The notes under the pieces are model-generated. The model was not told where the DNA came from, did no database searches, and saw nothing but the letters and a program-made list of their open reading frames with translations. Positions 23,096 to 32,382 of a stretch of DNA of 64,000 bases are shown here, piece by piece. The stretch is from Corticibacter populi. GTDB taxonomy: Bacteria; Pseudomonadota; Gammaproteobacteria; Burkholderiales; Burkholderiaceae_C. The stretch lies in NCBI RefSeq assembly GCF_004217315.1, contig NZ_SGWR01000001.1, positions 744,001 through 808,000 of the forward strand, in the 5' to 3' direction. The position numbers were made by a program, and so were the translations under genes. Position 1 is the stretch's first letter; each line of letters begins with the position of its first letter.

Positions 23096-24400
23096 ATGAC
23101 CGAGATCGCACTCGTGCTGTTCGCCGTCTTCAGCGTGCTGATGGTGCTGGGCGTGCCGATTGGCGTGGCGCTGGGCTTCAGCGGCGCGGCGGCCATTGCC
23201 ATGGCCAACCAGGATGCACCGCTGCTGGGCCTGATGGCCATTCCGCAGAACTTCTACGCCGGCATCGCCAAATACCCGCTGCTGGCGATCCCGATGTTCG
23301 TGCTGGTCGGCTCGATCTTCGACCGCTCGGGCGTGGCGGCGCGCCTGGTCAACCTGGCGGTGGCGATCTTCGGGCGCGGGCCGGGCGTGCTGCCGATGGT
23401 GGCCATTCTGGTGGCCATGTTCCTCGGCGGCATCTCCGGCTCCGGACCGGCCTGCGCAGCCGCCGTCGGCGGCGTGATGGTGGTGGCGATGCGCAATGCC
23501 GGCTACCCGCCGGCCTTCAATGCCACGGTGATCGGCGCGGCAGCAGCCACAGACATCCTGATTCCGCCTTCGGTGGCCTTCATCATCTACAGCGTGCTGG
23601 TGCCCGGCGCCTCGGTACCGGCGCTGTTCGCCGCCGGCATCGTGCCGGGCGTGATGGTGGGGCTGGCGCTGATCATTCCCGCCATCTGGCTCTCGCACCG
23701 CCACGGCATGGGCCGGAACGAGGCCAGCCTGCCCAGGCCGCCCTTCTGGCGCAGCCTGCGCCAGGCCGTCTGGGGCATTGCCGCGCCGATCCTGATCCTC
23801 GGCGGCATGCGCATGGGCTGGTTCACGCCCACCGAGGCGGCGGTGGTGGCGGTCTACTACGGTCTGTTCGTCGGCATGGTGGTCTACCGCACCATCCGGG
23901 TGCGTGACCTGTTCGGCATCTTTCGCGAGGCCGCCGAGCTCTCGGCCATCATCCTGCTGGTGGTGGCGCTGGCGAGCATCTTCGCCTACGCGCTCTCGAC
24001 CATGAGCATCATCGATCCGCTGGCGCGCGCCATCTCCGCCAGCGGCATGAACGAGTACCTGGTGCTGGCGCTGGTGGTTTTGCTGCTGGTGGTGTTCGGC
24101 ATGTTCCTCGACGGCATCTCGATCTTCCTGATCTTCGTGCCGCTGCTGCTGCCGATCGCCGAGGTGTTCGGCTGGGATCCGGTCTGGTTCGGCGTGCTGC
24201 TCACGCTCAACGTAGCGCTCGGCCAGTTCACGCCACCACTGGCCGTCAACCTGATGGTCTCATGCCGGCTGGCCGGCGTGCACATGCAGGCCACCATGCC
24301 GTGGGTCGGCTGGTTCCTCGCGGCGCTGTTCGCAGTGATGGCGATGGTGATCGCCTGGCCCCAGCTGGCGCTGTGGATGCCACAGCAGCTCGGCTACTAG
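23096..24400 (+). CDS. TRAP transporter large permease (DctM)
   Basis: A 434-residue membrane subunit that forms the Na+-coupled transport path of a TRAP system. It has about 12 hydrophobic segments. Family marks are P-L-L-A-I-P-M-F-V-L-V-G near residue 60, F-L-G-G-I-S-G-S-G-P-A near residue 105, D-I-L-I-P-P-S-V-A, F-T-P-T-E-A-A-V-V-A-V-Y-Y-G and G-Q-F-T-P-P-L-A-V-N-L. The start at 23096 is 13 bases after the dctQ stop. Confidence 0.93.
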   Translation: MTEIALVLFAVFSVLMVLGVPIGVALGFSGAAAIAMANQDAPLLGLMAIPQNFYAGIAKYPLLAIPMFVLVGSIFDRSGVAARLVNLAVAIFGRGPGVLPMVAILVAMFLGGISGSGPACAAAVGGVMVVAMRNAGYPPAFNATVIGAAAATDILIPPSVAFIIYSVLVPGASVPALFAAGIVPGVMVGLALIIPAIWLSHRHGMGRNEASLPRPPFWRSLRQAVWGIAAPILILGGMRMGWFTPTEAAVVAVYYGLFVGMVVYRTIRVRDLFGIFREAAELSAIILLVVALASIFAYALSTMSIIDPLARAISASGMNEYLVLALVVLLLVVFGMFLDGISIFLIFVPLLLPIAEVFGWDPVWFGVLLTLNVALGQFTPPLAVNLMVSCRLAGVHMQATMPWVGWFLAALFAVMAMVIAWPQLALWMPQQLGY

Positions 24401-24499
24401 CTCGGGCTGCCGATTGGCGCTACCGATCGATTGACCAAAGCCGGCATGTCACGCATGCCGCCCTGCCCACCCGTTCGTTTCAACCACAAGGAGACAAGC

Positions 24500-25531
24500 A
24501 TGAAACTTCGCAAACTGCTCATCGGCCTGTGCGCCGCAGCCGGCCTGACGCTGGGCATGCAGCCCATGGCCCTGGCACAGGCCCAGTACAAGGCCGAGTA
24601 CAAGATGTCGCTGGTACTTGGCACGCAGTTCCCCTGGGGCAAGGGCGGCGAGATCTGGGCCGACCTGGTGCGCGAGCGCACGCAGGGGCGCATCAACATG
24701 AAGCTCTATCCCGGCACCTCGCTGGTGGGCGGTGATCAGACGCGTGAATTCACCGCGCTGCGCCAGGGGGTGATCGACTTGGCGGTGGGCTCGACCATCA
24801 ACTGGTCGCCGCAAGTCAAGGAGCTCAACCTGTTTGCCCTGCCCTTTCTGCTGCCGGACTACCGGGCCATCGATGCGCTGACGCAGGGCACGGTGGGCCA
24901 GGAATTGTTCGACCAGCTCTCGCGGCGCGGCGTGGTGCCGCTGGCCTGGGGCGAGAACGGTTTCCGGGAAATCTCCAACGCCAAGCACCCGATCCAGAGC
25001 CCCGCCGACCTCAAGGGCTTGAAGTTGCGCGTGGTCGGCTCGCCGCTGTTTCTCGATACGATGAGCGCGCTGGGCGCCAACCCGGTGCAGATGAGCTGGG
25101 CCGATGCGCAGCCGGCCATGGCCTCGGGTGCGGTGGACGGACAGGAGAACCCGGTCTCGGTGTTTGCCGCAGCCAAACTCGAGAGCGTCGGCCAGAAGTA
25201 CCTGACCGCCTGGGGCTACGTGGCCGATCCGCTGATCTTCGTCGTCGCAGAGAACATCTGGAAGACCTGGACGCCCGAGGACCAGGCCATCGTGCGCCAG
25301 GCAGCCATCGACGCGGCACAGCAGCAACTGGCCATCGCGCGCAAAGGCATGACGGGCGATGACCTCAGCCAGTGGCAGGAACTCGAGGCCAAGGGCGTGC
25401 AGGTATTGCACCTCGATGAAGCCCAGCGCCAGCAGTTCGTCGATGCCACGCGCGAGGTTTATGCCAAGTGGAAGAAGCAGATCGGCGCGGAACTGGTCGA
25501 GCAGGCTGAAGCGGCCATCGCTAAACGTTGA
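24500..25531 (+). CDS. TRAP transporter substrate-binding protein (DctP)
   Basis: A 343-residue periplasmic binding protein with a cleavable signal peptide ending at A-L-A-Q-A near residue 28. Marks are G-R-I-N-M-K-L-Y-P, F-A-L-P-F-L-L-P-D, G-L-K-L-R-V-V-G-S-P, W-A-D-A-Q-P-A-M-A-S-G-A-V-D-G-Q-E-N-P and a C-terminal K-W-K-K. Such proteins bind C4-dicarboxylates, keto acids or other carboxylates; the ligand cannot be read here. AAGGAGA precedes the ATG at 24500. The stop codon lies inside a 7-bp tandem repeat. Confidence 0.92.
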   Translation: MKLRKLLIGLCAAAGLTLGMQPMALAQAQYKAEYKMSLVLGTQFPWGKGGEIWADLVRERTQGRINMKLYPGTSLVGGDQTREFTALRQGVIDLAVGSTINWSPQVKELNLFALPFLLPDYRAIDALTQGTVGQELFDQLSRRGVVPLAWGENGFREISNAKHPIQSPADLKGLKLRVVGSPLFLDTMSALGANPVQMSWADAQPAMASGAVDGQENPVSVFAAAKLESVGQKYLTAWGYVADPLIFVVAENIWKTWTPEDQAIVRQAAIDAAQQQLAIARKGMTGDDLSQWQELEAKGVQVLHLDEAQRQQFVDATREVYAKWKKQIGAELVEQAEAAIAKR

Positions 25532-25555
25532 ACGTTGAACGTTGAACGTTGAACG
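25524..25555. repeat. 7-bp tandem repeat spanning the dctP stop codon
   Basis: AACGTTG is repeated four times from 25524 to 25551, followed by a partial AACG. The first copy contains the last sense codon and supplies the TGA of dctP. Gaining or losing a repeat would leave the coding end intact. Confidence 0.92.
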
Positions 25556-25624
25556 CACGCCACCTTCACCTTCGTGCGCGAGGGTGACGGCGGCATGGTG
25601 CTGGCGCCGCGCGCATCAAGGGCA

Positions 25625-27064
25625 TCAAAGCATGGGCGAGAACAGCCTGGCCGAAGCCTCGGCCAGGCGGCTGCCCAGCGGCAACTGGCGGCCGGCCGGT
25701 ACCTTGCGCGCCTGGCGCAGGTCGAGCTCGAACTGCGCGGCCAGCGCGTGGGCGAACTCCGTGCTGTAGACGCCCACGCCCACCTCATAGTTGAGGCGGA
25801 AGCTGCGGATGTCGAAATTGGCGGTGCCGATGAAGCCGAAATGCGCATCCACCACCATGGTCTTCGAATGCAGCATGCGCGGGCCGTATTCCCAGACCGT
25901 CACGCCAGCTTCGATCAACTCGTCGAAGTACGAACGCGCCGCCAGCGTCACCAGCCTCGAATCCGACAAGCGTGGCACCAGCAGGTGCACCTCGACGCCG
26001 CGCATGGCCACATTCGTCAGCGCCATCATGGCCGCCTCGGTGGGCACGAAGTAAGGTGTGGTCAGCAGCACCCGCTCGCGGGCCGCGTGAATGGCCTCGA
26101 CATAGCAGCGGTGGATCGGCTCGGCCGGGTTGTTCGGCCCGGACGTGAACACCTGCACGTCGTAGGGGCCGACCTCGCTCACCGGCAGGTAGTCGCGCAG
26201 GTGCGGCACGCTGTCGCCAATGCTGCGGCCGGTCGCATAGGCCCAGTCCTCGAGGAAGACGATCTGCAGCCAGAAGGCCGGGTTGCCCTGCAGGGCGATG
26301 TGCATGTCGTGGTAGGCGTCGGGGCGCACGCGCAGGTCTTCCTCGTCGGTGATGTTGACGCCGCCGGTGAAGGCCAGCTCTCCGTCACAGACGACGATCT
26401 TGCGGTGGGTGCGGTAGTTGATGACGGGCCGCCAGCGGCGTCCGAAGCGCGTGTCGTGAAAGCGTGCCACCTGCACGCCGGCATCGACGAGCGGCTGCAG
26501 AAAACGGCGGTGCAGGTTCTTCGAGCCCAGCGCATCGATGAGCAAGCGCACCTCCACGCCCTCGCGGGCCTTTTGCAGCAGCAGGTCGCGCAGACGCGTG
26601 CCGGTCTGGTCCGGCTCGAAGATGTAGTACTCCAGGTGCACGTGGCGGCGCGCGGCGCGGATGCCGTCCATGATGGCATCGAAGGCCTGCGCGCCACTGC
26701 TCAGCAGTTCGATGCGCTGCGCAGTGCAGGGATAAATACCGGTGCTGCCCACACCGAGCCTCGCCAGTTGCAGCAAGATCGCCGGGGTGTTGCGGGTGCG
26801 CTGCTTGAGGGCCTCCAGGTCATCGCTGACGTAGAACGCCATCTGGCTGTGCAGGCGCCGGCGGTACTGGCGGCGCAGGCGCTGCGGACCGAAAAAATAG
26901 AAGATCACGAAGCCGACATAAGGCAGCAGGGCCAGCGTGAGGATCCAGCCGACGGTTGCCTCCGGCGCACGCTTTTGCAGCACCACCCAGACCGTGAGCA
27001 CGACCAGATACAAAAGCCACGCGGCGGACAGGATGGTGAACACGGGGCTGGACATCCAGTTCAT
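25625..27064 (-). CDS. cls: Cardiolipin synthase (phospholipase D family)
   Basis: A 479-residue membrane enzyme that joins two phosphatidylglycerols into cardiolipin. Two N-terminal membrane helices (residues ~8-60) precede two PLD domains. Each PLD domain has an HKD motif: H-R-K-I-V-V-C-D with G-G-V-N-I near residue 220, and H-S-K-T-M-V-V-D with G-T-A-N-F-D-I-R-S near residue 400. The architecture and length match bacterial Cls (ClsA-like). The start M-N-W-M-S-S at 27064 directly precedes the first helix. Confidence 0.93.
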   Translation of the reverse strand: MNWMSSPVFTILSAAWLLYLVVLTVWVVLQKRAPEATVGWILTLALLPYVGFVIFYFFGPQRLRRQYRRRLHSQMAFYVSDDLEALKQRTRNTPAILLQLARLGVGSTGIYPCTAQRIELLSSGAQAFDAIMDGIRAARRHVHLEYYIFEPDQTGTRLRDLLLQKAREGVEVRLLIDALGSKNLHRRFLQPLVDAGVQVARFHDTRFGRRWRPVINYRTHRKIVVCDGELAFTGGVNITDEEDLRVRPDAYHDMHIALQGNPAFWLQIVFLEDWAYATGRSIGDSVPHLRDYLPVSEVGPYDVQVFTSGPNNPAEPIHRCYVEAIHAARERVLLTTPYFVPTEAAMMALTNVAMRGVEVHLLVPRLSDSRLVTLAARSYFDELIEAGVTVWEYGPRMLHSKTMVVDAHFGFIGTANFDIRSFRLNYEVGVGVYSTEFAHALAAQFELDLRQARKVPAGRQLPLGSRLAEASARLFSPML

Positions 27065-27077
27065 GGCATGCCCTTGG

Positions 27078-28379
27078 TCATGCTGCGTCCCTGGGGCTGC
27101 GGCTGCCAACGTCGCTGACTTCACTGCTGCCAGTCTGCCCGAGCAAATGCGCGGCCAGCCATGATGCCGGCGGCTCGGCCCGCACATCGATGCGCTCGAC
27201 CGCTTCGCCAGGCACTGCCGAGTCCGCATCAGCCAGCAGCGCGGCAGATGCCCAGGCCTTCCAGTGGCCGGCATCCGGGTATGGCGCGCAGGCTTGCTGC
27301 AACCCTGCAGCCGACAGTCCCGGCACATGCGCCTGCAAATGCTGGAGCATGTGCCAACTGCGCGCGCGTAGCCTGGCATCGGTCAGCGGCAGCAGGCCCG
27401 TGGCCAGTGGAGCCTGCAGCGTTACCAGGCGTACGAAGCGCTGCGGCGCCAGTTGCCGCAGGCGCAGGGCCAGGCCCCGCGCCTGGTCCTGCGCCACCAG
27501 CGTCAGGCGCGGTGCCTGCAACCGCTCGAGCAGCTCGAGCAGGCTGTGCGCGTGCACATCCAGCTGGTGCCAGCCCACCTTCTTGGGTTTGTCGCTGCGG
27601 CCCCAGCCGATCAGGTCGGGCGCCAACGCACTGGCACCCTGCCGCGCCAGCTCCTCGAGCAGCCCCTGCCAGTGGGCGCTCCAATGCCAGAGTGGATGCA
27701 GCAGCAGATAGGCCTGGCCCAAGCCGGCTGGCCAGGCCTGCGCACCGGGCCATGTCGATTGGAAGTGCATGCGCAGTCCCTGCAGGCTGGGCAGGTCCTG
27801 CACATACGCCCCTTGCGACGGGCAATCGGCAAAACAGATCGGCGGCGTGCGCAGCGCATCATCGCGCAAGGGCACGGCAGCGCCGGCCTGTTGCGCGCGC
27901 CGCAGCAGGAAGAAATCGGCCAGCAAACGGCTGGCCTCCCCGGCACGCACGCCGCGCACGATCTGCGTCTGGTGGTTGAGTACCGGGTTGGCAAACAGGT
28001 CCACCACCGAGCCGGCCGCACCGGTCTTGGGCTCGGCGGCACCGAACACGACTTCACGTAGACGGGCCTGGAAAATGGCACCGCTGCACATTGCGCAAGG
28101 TTCGAGCGTGACATAGAGGCTGCAGGCCTGCAGCCGGTGGTTGCCCAGCCGGTGCGCCGCGGCGCGCAGGGCCAGGACCTCGGCATGGGCCGTCGGATCC
28201 TGGTTCTGCAGGGTGCGGTTGTGGTCGCTGGCCAGCAATTCATCGTCGCACACCACCACGGCACCCACCGGCACCTCGCCCTCGGCTGCTGCCTGGCGCG
28301 CCTGTTGCAGGGCCACGTCCATCCAGCGGGCATGCCGGTCGGCGTACGGCGCAGGTATATGGTCTGTCGGCAAGTCCAT
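27078..28379 (-). CDS. tadA: tRNA adenosine(34) deaminase TadA fused to an alpha/beta hydrolase-like domain
   Basis: The 433-residue product has two parts. Residues ~15-165 are TadA, which makes inosine at the wobble base of tRNA-Arg(ACG). The zinc sites T-A-H-A-E-V and P-C-A-M-C are present, with catalytic Glu in H-A-E. Residues ~200-433 resemble an alpha/beta hydrolase of the haloalkane-dehalogenase type. It shows A-P-D-L-I-G-W-G-R-S-D-K-P, then V-A-Q-D-Q-A-R-G where the nucleophile elbow should be. The oxyanion H-G is replaced by H-P-L-W-H-W and no clear C-terminal catalytic His remains, so this half may be inactive. Ordinary TadA is 150-180 residues. The fusion is read in one uninterrupted frame. 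The ATG at 28379 starts M-D-L-P-T-D. cls follows after 13 bases. Confidence 0.88.
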   Translation of the reverse strand: MDLPTDHIPAPYADRHARWMDVALQQARQAAAEGEVPVGAVVVCDDELLASDHNRTLQNQDPTAHAEVLALRAAAHRLGNHRLQACSLYVTLEPCAMCSGAIFQARLREVVFGAAEPKTGAAGSVVDLFANPVLNHQTQIVRGVRAGEASRLLADFFLLRRAQQAGAAVPLRDDALRTPPICFADCPSQGAYVQDLPSLQGLRMHFQSTWPGAQAWPAGLGQAYLLLHPLWHWSAHWQGLLEELARQGASALAPDLIGWGRSDKPKKVGWHQLDVHAHSLLELLERLQAPRLTLVAQDQARGLALRLRQLAPQRFVRLVTLQAPLATGLLPLTDARLRARSWHMLQHLQAHVPGLSAAGLQQACAPYPDAGHWKAWASAALLADADSAVPGEAVERIDVRAEPPASWLAAHLLGQTGSSEVSDVGSRSPRDAA

Positions 28380-28579
28380 GGCGAATGATCGATCGGAATG
28401 CGCCGTTCTGCGGTGGGCGCTGGCGCTCACCCGGCTGGCAAACGCGCCGGGCCGGTTTGTCCTGCCGACGCCTCGGGTACTGTCGGGTTCATACAATCGG
28501 GGGCCTTTGTGGCCGGGCAGTCCTGGCCACGAACACAGTTGCTCTTCCCTTGGGCCGCTACTGATGAAAAGGAGTCTGC

Positions 28580-29902
28580 GTGGAGTTTTTGAGTGAGCAT
28601 TTCAATGACCAGACCGCTGTTGTGCAAATGGCCATCGGGCTGGTACTGCTGGCCTGTGCGGCATTCTTCGCACGTTTTGTCGTCGCCAGCGCCCTGCGCA
28701 AGGCGCTGGGCAGCCTGCGCGACAGAACCCAGACACGCCTGCTCAAAACCTTCCTCGACGAACGCATCCTCGCACGTGCAGCGCAGATTGTGCCATCCCT
28801 GGTGGTGCAGTTGGGCATCAATCTGGTGCCGCATCTGCCGGCCACGCCATACACGATCATCCGCAATGTCGCGTTCGCTCTGACGGCGCTGCATTTCGTG
28901 CGCACCATCACCATGGCGCTCAACGTGATCCAGGAGCGCAGCCTCCAGAACGATCCGTCGCACAAGTTCATGGCCATCAAGAGCACGGTGCAATTGATCA
29001 ACATCGTGCTCTATGGCGCCTGCACCATCCTGATCATCGCGGTGCTGATCGACCGCTCACCGGTCATCGTGCTCTCGGGCATGGGGGCGATGTCAGCGGT
29101 GCTGATGCTGGTCTTCAAGGATACCATCCTCTCGTTCACGGCCGGCATCCTGATCGCCTCCAACGACATGCTGCGCGTGGGCGACTGGATCGAGATGCCA
29201 CAGGCCGGCGCCGATGGCGACGTGGTGGACATCTCGCTGCACACCATCAAGGTGCAGAACTGGGACAAGACCATCACCACCATCCCGACCTGGAAGCTGG
29301 TCTCGGAGAGCTACAAGAACTGGCGGGGCATGCAGGCCTCGGGCGGGCGACGCATCAAGCGCTCGATCCGCATCGATGCGGGGACGGTGCGCTTCCTGAC
29401 GAACGAGGAAATCGCCCGGCTCAGCAGCATCAACCTGATCCACGACTATCTCGAGGACAAGCGGCACGAGGTCCAGTCGAGCAACGAGGACCGGCGCCAT
29501 GCACTGGGCGCGCTGGCGGAACTGCCCGCCAACCAGCGCCGCCTGACCAACATCGGCACCTTCCGCGCCTATGCGCTGGCCTACCTCAAGCACCATCCCG
29601 GCATCCACCAGGACATGACGCTGATGGTGCGGCAGATGGAGCCGACGCCCGAGGGCATTCCGATGGAGCTTTACTGCTTCACCAACAGCACCGCCTGGGT
29701 CGCCTACGAAGGCTACCAGAGCGACATCTTCGACCACCTGCTGGCCATCCTGCCCGAACTGGGGCTGCGCGCCTTCCAGAATCCGAGCGGCGCCGACATG
29801 CGCGCCATGCTCACCGGACTGGGCGAGGCCATTGCCCAACGGCCCGCTGGCGCTGGCGCCGACCCGGCCAAGCCGTGTGAAGGCCAGAGCGCCGCACAAT
29901 GA
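28580..29902 (+). CDS. Mechanosensitive channel of the MscS family (YbdG/MscM-like)
   Basis: A 440-residue inner-membrane channel protein that releases solutes on hypo-osmotic shock. Four to five hydrophobic segments precede the pore helix region (residues ~160-195). The MscS beta domain follows, with G-D-W-I-E-M-P-Q-A-G-A-D-G-D-V-V-D-I and T-I-T-T-I-P-T-W-K-L-V-S-E-S. These resemble E. coli YbdG, as does the extra stretch in the cytoplasmic C-terminal domain. It starts with GTG at 28580; AAAAGGAG ends 5 bases before it and decides the start. A good terminator follows. Confidence 0.9.
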   Translation: MEFLSEHFNDQTAVVQMAIGLVLLACAAFFARFVVASALRKALGSLRDRTQTRLLKTFLDERILARAAQIVPSLVVQLGINLVPHLPATPYTIIRNVAFALTALHFVRTITMALNVIQERSLQNDPSHKFMAIKSTVQLINIVLYGACTILIIAVLIDRSPVIVLSGMGAMSAVLMLVFKDTILSFTAGILIASNDMLRVGDWIEMPQAGADGDVVDISLHTIKVQNWDKTITTIPTWKLVSESYKNWRGMQASGGRRIKRSIRIDAGTVRFLTNEEIARLSSINLIHDYLEDKRHEVQSSNEDRRHALGALAELPANQRRLTNIGTFRAYALAYLKHHPGIHQDMTLMVRQMEPTPEGIPMELYCFTNSTAWVAYEGYQSDIFDHLLAILPELGLRAFQNPSGADMRAMLTGLGEAIAQRPAGAGADPAKPCEGQSAAQ

Positions 29903-29923
29903 AAATTGCCCCTTTCCCATCGC

Positions 29924-29954
29924 AAAGGCCAGGCAGAAAACGCCTGGCCTTTTT
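29924..29954 (+). terminator. Rho-independent terminator after the MscS gene
   Basis: AAAGGCCAGGC (29924-29934) pairs with GCCTGGCCTTT (29942-29952) around a 7-base loop and runs into further Ts. The A-rich 5' side means it could also serve the convergent minus-strand gene that ends at 29976. Confidence 0.8.
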
Positions 29955-29975
29955 CCTTGCGAAGCCCGATGGTCC

Positions 29976-31220
29976 TCAGCCCGGCCGCTTCATCTCGCAG
30001 ATGGTCGGCGTGCTGGTCTCCGCAATCTCATAGGTCCTGACCGGCTGGAAAGAGTAGCCGGTTTTCTCGAGCGAGTAGGGGTATTCGTCCGAGACCTTTT
30101 CCCAGCGGGTCACGAACAGCACCTGCTGCAGTTGGTGGTCGTCGCGCCGCATCTCGTTCTGGCCGTTGAAGCCCTGGAACTTCAGGCCCTCCATGGCTTC
30201 GGCCACCTTGGCCGGGTCGGTCGTCTTCGCCTCGGCCATCGCATTCGAGAGCAGCGCAAAGGCGTTGTAGGTCGCCGCGGTGAACATGTCGTCGTTCATC
30301 TTCTCCTGGAAACCCTTGGTGATCTCGCCGATCGGGCCCGGCAGATTCATGTGGTTGTAGGAGACCATGTACACATTGCCCGCCGCCTGCGGTCCCAGCG
30401 CCGTGGGGGTGCCCGTCACGCCACCGTAGTAGGTGAAGAATTTGACCTTGCCGAGTCCCGCGTCGTTGGCTGCCTTGATCAGCAGCGCCAGGTCCGAACC
30501 CCAGTTGCCGGTAATCACCGCGTCGGCGCCTGAGGCGCGGATCTTCGCGATGTACGGCGAGAAGTCGCGCACCTGTGCGAGCGGATGCAGATCCTCGCCG
30601 ACGATCTCGATGTCCGGCCGCTTTTCCTGCAGGCCATCCTTGGCGTACTTGGCCACCTGGTGACCATGCGCATAGTTCTGGTTGATCAGGTAGACCTTCT
30701 TGACCTCCGGGAGATCCTTGATGTAGTCGGTCATGACCTTCATCTTCATCGAGGTGTCGGCGTCAAGACGGAAGTGCCAGTAGCTGCACTTGCTGTTGGT
30801 CAGGTCTGGATCGACCCCCGCGTGGTTGAGGTACACCACTTCCTTGCCCGGATTGCGCGCGTTGTGGCGCTCGAGCGCCTCGATGATGGCCAGCGAGGCA
30901 CCCGAGCCATTGCCCTGCACCACGTAGCGGATGTTCTGGTCGATCACCCCGCGCAGCAGGCTGGCAGTCTCCTGCGGGCTGAGCTTGTTGTCGAAGCCCT
31001 GCACCTCGAACTTGACACCGGCGGGGTTGACCTCCGGGTGGGTATTGAAATACTCGGCCACATACTGGTAGCTCTTGAGCTGGTTCGAGCCCAGTGCCGC
31101 CATCAGGCCCGAGAGCGGATCGATCCAGGCGATCCGCACGGTCTCGCCCTGCTGGGCCAGTACGGCACCGCTCAATGCCAGCAGGCTGGCCAAAGTCGTG
31201 ATGCGAAGCATTGGTCTCAT
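29976..31220 (-). CDS. Branched-chain amino acid ABC transporter substrate-binding protein (LivJ-like), orphan
   Basis: A 414-residue periplasmic type I binding protein with a signal peptide ending at A-V-L-A-Q-Q (~residue 23). Marks are R-I-A-W-I-D-P-L-S-G, the conserved G-N-G-S-G-A-S in the ligand cleft, K-K-V-Y-L-I-N-Q-N-Y-A-H-G and I-T-G-N-W-G-S-D-L. Two cysteines (near residues 144 and 409) are present. CAGGAGA lies 7 bases before the ATG at 31220. No livHMGF permease or ATPase genes are adjacent, so it must work with components elsewhere or act as a sensor. The ligand is unknown; this family also binds amides, urea and aromatic acids. Confidence 0.88.
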   Translation of the reverse strand: MRPMLRITTLASLLALSGAVLAQQGETVRIAWIDPLSGLMAALGSNQLKSYQYVAEYFNTHPEVNPAGVKFEVQGFDNKLSPQETASLLRGVIDQNIRYVVQGNGSGASLAIIEALERHNARNPGKEVVYLNHAGVDPDLTNSKCSYWHFRLDADTSMKMKVMTDYIKDLPEVKKVYLINQNYAHGHQVAKYAKDGLQEKRPDIEIVGEDLHPLAQVRDFSPYIAKIRASGADAVITGNWGSDLALLIKAANDAGLGKVKFFTYYGGVTGTPTALGPQAAGNVYMVSYNHMNLPGPIGEITKGFQEKMNDDMFTAATYNAFALLSNAMAEAKTTDPAKVAEAMEGLKFQGFNGQNEMRRDDHQLQQVLFVTRWEKVSDEYPYSLEKTGYSFQPVRTYEIAETSTPTICEMKRPG

Positions 31221-31405
31221 GTCTTGTCTCCTGATTGGTGTTGTCGCTGGAATCTGTCCTCATCGTTGACGCCGATGCAGACCCACCGCAAGACTAACCA
31301 CGGAATGTCCGGCAATGCATGGGACTAGCCCTAGTGCCGGACAACGACATGTCGCTCAGATGACTTTGAGTGAAGTCAAGAGCCTTCTCCAAACCCGCCA
31401 GGCCG

Positions 31406-32302
31406 TCAGGCCTGCCTGGACAGGCGCACCCGCAGGACCGTTGCGGTGATGCCGCTGAAGATGATCAGGCCCATGCCCAGCCAACCCACCCAACCGATGG
31501 AGTCCCTGAAGACGATCAGGCTGTAGAGACCTGCAAAGACGATGCCGGAGTATTGCAGACTGGCCACCACCAGGGTGTTGCGCGGCCCGGCCGCCTTGGC
31601 GTAGGCATGCGTCATGCACAGTTGCCCCAGCGCCGCCAGCAGGCCGATGGGGATCAGCCACAGCGACGCAATGGTCATCAGGCTTTGCAGGCCCGTGAAG
31701 AGCGTTGCCACCGCGCCGGCCAGGGTGCTGCCGACGGCGAAGTAGAACACCACCCGGGTCTCGGGCTCGCCGATGCGCGAGAGCACCACCACCTGCATGT
31801 AAGCCAGCGCCGCCGCCATGCCCGAGAGCAGGCCCACCGTGGCGGCAAAGCTCTGCTCGGCGGCAAAGCTCGGCCGCAGCATCAGCACCACCCCGACGAA
31901 GCCCACCAGGATGGTGAGCATCAGCGGCCACTGCAGCGGCGGGCTCGGCTGCGCGGGCGAAGGTTTCCACTGCAGCAAGGTGCTGGCGGTGATGAACACG
32001 GCGATCCAGACGCTGCTCATGTAGTTGAGCGTGGTGGCCGTCGCCAGCGGCAGCTTGCCGATGGCATAGAACCAGGCCCCCAGCGAGGCCACGCCGACAA
32101 AGCTGCGCCAGGCGTGCATTCCCGGGTGGCGGGTGGCCAGACTCACGCCCTGGTGACGCGCCAGCCCGGCGAGGAACAGCATGCCGATGATGCCGCGGTA
32201 GAGCACCAGTTCGGCCGCGCTGAAATGCCCCGAGGCGAACTTGACGCATACCGCCATCGAGGCGAACAGAAATGCGCCCAGTACCATCCACAATGCATGC
32301 AT
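31406..32302 (-). CDS. EamA/DMT-family permease
   Basis: A 298-residue membrane protein with ten hydrophobic segments arranged as two EamA repeats (about residues 2-120 and 150-290). R-G-I-I-G near residue 37 and the L-N-Y-M-S-S-V-W-I-A segment are characteristic of drug/metabolite transporters. The substrate is unknown. It diverges from hemW with only 80 bases between starts. Confidence 0.88.
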   Translation of the reverse strand: MHALWMVLGAFLFASMAVCVKFASGHFSAAELVLYRGIIGMLFLAGLARHQGVSLATRHPGMHAWRSFVGVASLGAWFYAIGKLPLATATTLNYMSSVWIAVFITASTLLQWKPSPAQPSPPLQWPLMLTILVGFVGVVLMLRPSFAAEQSFAATVGLLSGMAAALAYMQVVVLSRIGEPETRVVFYFAVGSTLAGAVATLFTGLQSLMTIASLWLIPIGLLAALGQLCMTHAYAKAAGPRNTLVVASLQYSGIVFAGLYSLIVFRDSIGWVGWLGMGLIIFSGITATVLRVRLSRQA

Positions 32303-32382
32303 AGACCTTGCCTATCCGGAGCCTTTGAAGTCGGGGTAAGATTCTATGCTTTGTGCACAGCCTGCGCCCACGCATTCCCGCC

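Noticed and set aside
30585-31328. A 247-codon plus-strand frame opposite the LivJ-like gene
   Set aside because: Low-complexity His/Val/Leu/Asp pattern typical of antisense frames; the minus strand has a full binding protein with a signal peptide and Shine-Dalgarno.
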